Below, one piece after another: positions 29,948 to 32,898 of a DNA stretch of 32,898 nucleotides. A program made the position numbers and the translations under genes. How positions within the stretch are numbered: the stretch's first letter is position 1; every line of letters begins with the position of its first letter. Below the pieces are notes generated by a model, which saw nothing but the letters and a program-made list of their open reading frames with translations, did no database searches and had not been told where the DNA came from. The DNA is from Streptomyces noursei (GTDB lineage: Bacteria > Actinomycetota > Actinomycetes > Streptomycetales > Streptomycetaceae), in the NCBI RefSeq assembly GCF_001646665.1, contig NZ_LWBU01000316.1:1-32898 (forward strand), read 5' to 3'.

Positions 29948-30708
29948 TGTACCTCACCCGATTCCGCATGAACACCCCACGGCCCGGCGCCCGCAGGCTG
30001 CTCGCCTCACCTCAAGCCCTGCACGCGGCCGTCATGTCCTCCTTCCCGGAACTGTTGCCGTCCGACAGCGGCGACCCCCACGCGCCGCGGGTCCTGTGGC
30101 GACTGGACCACAACTCGAGAGCCGAAGTCCTCCTCTATATCGTCAGCCCGGACAGCCCGGATCTCACCCACCTCGTGGAACAGGCCGGCTGGCCCGCCGC
30201 CAGCACCCCCGACAAACCCGGCTGGCTAAGCCGCTCCTACGCTCCCCTGCTGGACCGCTTGGCCGAAGGCGACATTTGGGCCTTCAGACTGACCGCCAAC
30301 CCAGTGCACTACATCCGCCGCAAAGACGGCGAACCCACCAAGCGCACCGCCCACCTCACCCCCATCCACCAGAAAAACTGGCTGCTGAAGCAGCAGGACC
30401 GCTGCGGATTCCGCGTCCTTGAAAAACGCCAGGCCTCGCGTCTCCTCCCCGGCGGTACCACCCACCAGGGACACCCGCACCACGGTGACCAGCACGAACT
30501 GACCGTCCGGGACGAACGACGCCTGGCCTTCAACAAGCGCGACCAGCGGTCCTCCGCACGGAACACAGTGAACGTCGTCACCGCCACCTTCGACGGCCGG
30601 CTCCAAATCACCGACCCCGCAGCCCTACGCCGCACCCTCACCACGGGACTGGGCAAAGCCAAAGCCTACGGCTGCGGCCTGATGACCTTGGCACCCACCG
30701 ACTCATGA
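29947..30708 (+). CDS. cas6e: Cas6e (Cse3/CasE), crRNA endoribonuclease
   Basis: A 253-aa RNase that cleaves the repeat RNA at the base of its hairpin and stays bound. The tandem RRM-like fold shows MYLTRFRMNTPRPGARRLLA at the start and the catalytic His candidate H26 in SPQALHAAVM (E. coli His20). The C-terminal Gly-rich loop is GLGKAKAYGCGLMTLAP, the family signature. The palindromic repeats of arrays A, C and D give the stem it recognises. The ATG lies in TGATG with the cas5 stop; it overlaps cas1 by 4 nt. Confidence 0.95.
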   Translation: MYLTRFRMNTPRPGARRLLASPQALHAAVMSSFPELLPSDSGDPHAPRVLWRLDHNSRAEVLLYIVSPDSPDLTHLVEQAGWPAASTPDKPGWLSRSYAPLLDRLAEGDIWAFRLTANPVHYIRRKDGEPTKRTAHLTPIHQKNWLLKQQDRCGFRVLEKRQASRLLPGGTTHQGHPHHGDQHELTVRDERRLAFNKRDQRSSARNTVNVVTATFDGRLQITDPAALRRTLTTGLGKAKAYGCGLMTLAPTDS

Positions 30709-31658
30709 CAACCATTTCCACACGAACCGCGCTCACACCCCGGCACCTCACCCGCGCCAGCGAACGTCTCTCCTTCATCTACCTCGAGCGCTGCACCGTC
30801 CACCGCGACGCCAACGCCATCACAGCCCAGGACGCCGAAGGCACAACGCACATCCCCTCAGCAACCATCGGCACCCTTCTGCTGGGCCCAGGCACCCGGA
30901 TCACCCACCAAGCGATGAGCGTCCTCGGCGAAACAGGTGCCGCCGTCGCCTGGGTAGGCGAGCACGGCATTCGCTACTACGCCGGGGGCCGCGCGTTGAC
31001 CCGCTCCTCCGCCCTGGCCGAACTGCAAGCCACCCACTGGGCAAACCAGCGAAGTCGCCTCGCAGTCGCTCGCGCCATGTACAAGCTTCGCTTCCCCGAG
31101 GAAGATCCGACCAGGTGCACCCGCCGCGAGCTGCTGGGCCGCGAGGGACAGCGCGTCAAAGCGTGCTACCAGGCTCAGGCCGCCCGTACCGGAGTGCCAT
31201 GGCGCGGCCGCCGGTACGTGCCAGGTGACTTCACCAGCGGTGACCCAGTCAACCAGGCCATCACAGCCGCAGCACAATGTATGTACGGCATCACCCACGC
31301 AGTCGTGGCCGCCCTCGGCTGCACGCCAGCTCTCGGCTTCATCCACTCCGGCCACGAACTGTCCTTCGTCTTGGATATCGCCGATCTGTACAAGACCGAG
31401 ATCGGTATCCCCCTTGCCTTCGACATCGCCGCAGAAGGCGAAGAAGACGTCGGGTCCAGAACCCGCCGAGCCCTGCGCGATCGCATTAACGACATCGGAT
31501 TGCTGCAGCGATGCGTTAGCGACATCCAGCACCTGCTCGGCAACGGAACAAGCCAGGCATCGACGGAAGACACTGCCGATGTTGTCACCGTCCAGACGGA
31601 TGGCGGCCTAGAAGTGGCCGCCGGCTTCAATCACGCAGAGCAGGCATACACCTGGTGA
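30705..31658 (+). CDS. cas1: Cas1e integrase
   Basis: A 317-aa Cas1e, the integrase that inserts new spacers at the leader-repeat junction together with Cas2. Metal ligands are E147 (LLGREGQR), H214 (GFIHSGH) and D224/D227 (FVLDIADLYK), matching E. coli E141, H208, D218 and D221. The N-terminal beta domain starts RLSFIYLERCTVHRDANAIT. All catalytic positions are kept, so spacer acquisition is probably possible. It overlaps cas6e and cas2 by 4 nt each. Confidence 0.97.
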   Translation: MTTISTRTALTPRHLTRASERLSFIYLERCTVHRDANAITAQDAEGTTHIPSATIGTLLLGPGTRITHQAMSVLGETGAAVAWVGEHGIRYYAGGRALTRSSALAELQATHWANQRSRLAVARAMYKLRFPEEDPTRCTRRELLGREGQRVKACYQAQAARTGVPWRGRRYVPGDFTSGDPVNQAITAAAQCMYGITHAVVAALGCTPALGFIHSGHELSFVLDIADLYKTEIGIPLAFDIAAEGEEDVGSRTRRALRDRINDIGLLQRCVSDIQHLLGNGTSQASTEDTADVVTVQTDGGLEVAAGFNHAEQAYTW

Positions 31659-32002
31659 CCATCATCGTGCTTACCAACTGTCCAGTCGGCCTACGTGGCT
31701 ACCTCACCCGCTGGCTCCTGGAAATCTCGGCCGGAGTGTTCATCGGCAACCCTTCCGCAAGGATCCGCGACATCATGTGGACCGAGGTCCAGCAATACGC
31801 GGGGCAAGGCAGAGCACTTCTGGCGTACACCACCACTAACGAACAGGGGTATGCGTTCCGAACGCACGAACACTCATGGAACCCCACCGACCACGAAGGT
31901 CTCATGCTGATCCACCGCCCGGAGGCCCCCCAACCAGTGAGCGCTGCACCAAAGGCCGGCTGGAGCAGGACGGCTAAGCGACGTCGATATGGTGGCGGTT
32001 AG
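31655..32002 (+). CDS. cas2: Cas2e
   Basis: A 115-aa Cas2e starting at GTG (MTIIVLTNCPVGLRGYLTRW, then LLEISAGVFIGN), with the CRISPR type I-E pattern PSARIRDIMW. Cas2 forms the dimer that holds Cas1 and sets spacer length. It is longer than the about 94-aa E. coli protein because of a basic C-terminal tail (AGWSRTAKRRRYGGG). It overlaps cas1 by 4 nt and is followed directly by the leader of array D. Confidence 0.95.
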   Translation: MTIIVLTNCPVGLRGYLTRWLLEISAGVFIGNPSARIRDIMWTEVQQYAGQGRALLAYTTTNEQGYAFRTHEHSWNPTDHEGLMLIHRPEAPQPVSAAPKAGWSRTAKRRRYGGG

Positions 32003-32082
32003 CGGTTATGTGGAAAATGACCGAATCGCTGAAGCTGGTAAGAAACCGCTTCGCCTGTACCTAACGCTGCTGGTCACGCAGT
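32003..32082 (+). promoter_or_regulatory. leader of array D
   Basis: An AT-richer 80-bp stretch between cas2 and the first repeat. TGAAGCTGGT (32030-32039) ends 43 nt before the array and CTGGTCA (32070-32076) ends 6 nt before it, as in array C. The rest does not resemble the A/C leaders. Confidence 0.8.
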
Positions 32083-32898
32083 CTGCTCCCCGCGCACGCG
32101 GGGATGGTCCCGTGATGCCCGTCGCGGCGACGGCCTCAGCTGTCTGCTCCCCGCGCACGCGGGGATGGTCCCCGGTAGATGTTGCCGGAATGCCGACTGT
32201 TGTCCTGCTCCCCGCGCACGCGGGGATGGTCCCGCGTCCCGGTCGCCAACCCCGGTGAACGGCTCCTGCTCCCCGCGCACGCGGGGATGGTCCCTTGGCG
32301 CTGCGGATGACGCTGGTGGTGGCGGTCTGCTCCCCGCGCACGCGGGGATGGTCCCAAGGCACGCGCGGACAAGCTGCCCAAGATGTTCTGCTCCCCGCGC
32401 ACGCGGGGATGGTCCCAGCCGACACGACCTGCTTCCGCAGACGGGCCGCTGCTCCCCGCGCACGCGGGGATGGTCCCTCTGGCGGCTGGGAGGTCGTCGA
32501 CCGGGACATCTGCTCCCCGCGCACGCGGGGATGGTCCCGTGGTCTGCGCCTCCTGGGCGCCGTCGTCGGTCTGCTCCCCGCGCACGCGGGGATGGTCCCG
32601 GTGCTGTTCGCGGGGGGAAAGTCCACCCTCACTGCTCCCCGCGCACGCGGGGATGGTCCCGCGGGCATGGACCGTGGCCGCCAGGTGCTCACCTGCTCCC
32701 CGCGCACGCGGGGATGGTCCCGGGTCGCCGGTCAGTCCCTCGCTCATTTCTTGCTGCTCCCCGCGCACGCGGGGATGGTCCCGGTGCGGCGGGGTCCGGG
32801 TCGTAGTCGGTGAGCTGCTCCCCGCGCACGCGGGGATGGTCCCCTCCGGGAGGCGTTCGCCTGCGGATCCACGTCCCGCTCCCCGCGCACGCGGGGAT
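32083..32898 (+). CRISPR. CRISPR array D (14 repeats visible, incomplete)
   Basis: Repeats at 32083 and every 61 bp up to 32876, the last cut by the window end; spacers are 32 nt. The repeat starts CTGCTCCCCGCG and ends GGGGATGGTCCC on the plus strand, with crRNA sense plus and the leader on the left next to cas2. Thirteen repeats look identical; the last visible one begins CCGCT. The 5' handle ends GGTCCC, against GGACCC in arrays A-C. High identity and a leader suggest an active array. One spacer (32600-32631) contains a GGGAAAGTCCACC stretch that could encode a P-loop. Confidence 0.97.

Overview
GC-rich (about 70%) actinobacterial DNA with Streptomyces-type genes: WhiB and DUF5999 proteins, a DUF2637 spread-like membrane protein, GTG starts, SD motifs near GGAGG, many ATGA/GTGA gene overlaps and long GC hairpins. 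The mix of transfer, replication, toxin-antitoxin and CRISPR-Cas modules suggests a Streptomyces (possibly linear) plasmid, integrative element or chromosome-arm island. No telomere, integrase or tRNA attachment site was seen.

Layout. (1) 18-11056, minus strand: a transfer-type module. Reading with transcription it holds a 202-aa CPDC protein, a cassette of very small ORFs around a WhiB-like regulator, a DUF5999 protein, a 121-aa protein, a long coiled-coil plus DUF2637 membrane protein, two small overlapping ORFs, a 732-aa Gly/Ser/Lys-rich protein, a 138-aa helical protein, a membrane-anchored FtsK/TraB-like ATPase, a 60-aa membrane protein and a 48-aa Cys-rich protein. Strong hairpins follow most genes. 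(2) 11057-15965: a divergent GntR/UTRA regulator with exact inverted-repeat operators; an XRE-AAA ATPase coupled to a small P-loop kinase; a HAD phosphatase coupled to a 6PGDH-like oxidoreductase on the minus strand; a small XRE regulator. (3) 15966-19690: about 0.9 kb of non-coding DNA rich in short hairpins with TCGCA loops, then a 727-aa winged-helix protein coupled to a frameshifted dciA/DUF721 (helicase-loader family) pseudogene. This is a plausible replication module. (4) 19926-22567: CRISPR arrays A, B and C, all with crRNA sense on the minus strand. A and C have homologous leaders; B is degenerate and leaderless. A Fic/Doc-like toxin and its antitoxin sit between B and C, with the toxin stop codon 4 bp from B. 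An orphan degenerate repeat lies beyond the leader of C. (5) 22762-32002: a complete type I-E operon, cas3-cas8e-cas11-cas7-cas5-cas6e-cas1-cas2, in which every junction overlaps by 1-8 nt. (6) 32003-end: leader and array D (crRNA sense plus), running off the window.

How it works together: Cas1-Cas2 would add spacers at the leader ends, Cas6e would cut the array transcripts, Cascade (Cas8e/11/7/5/6e) would find targets and Cas3 would degrade them. All components look intact. Arrays C and D look active because their repeats are near-identical and they keep leaders with two motifs at fixed spacing. The points most worth a second look are the array B/toxin-antitoxin junction with the orphan repeat (a possible crRNA-like control of the toxin), the bipartite leader motif, the TCGCA-hairpin region next to the replication-like gene, and a motif repeated in several reading frames inside the DUF2637 gene that could be a transfer-recognition locus.
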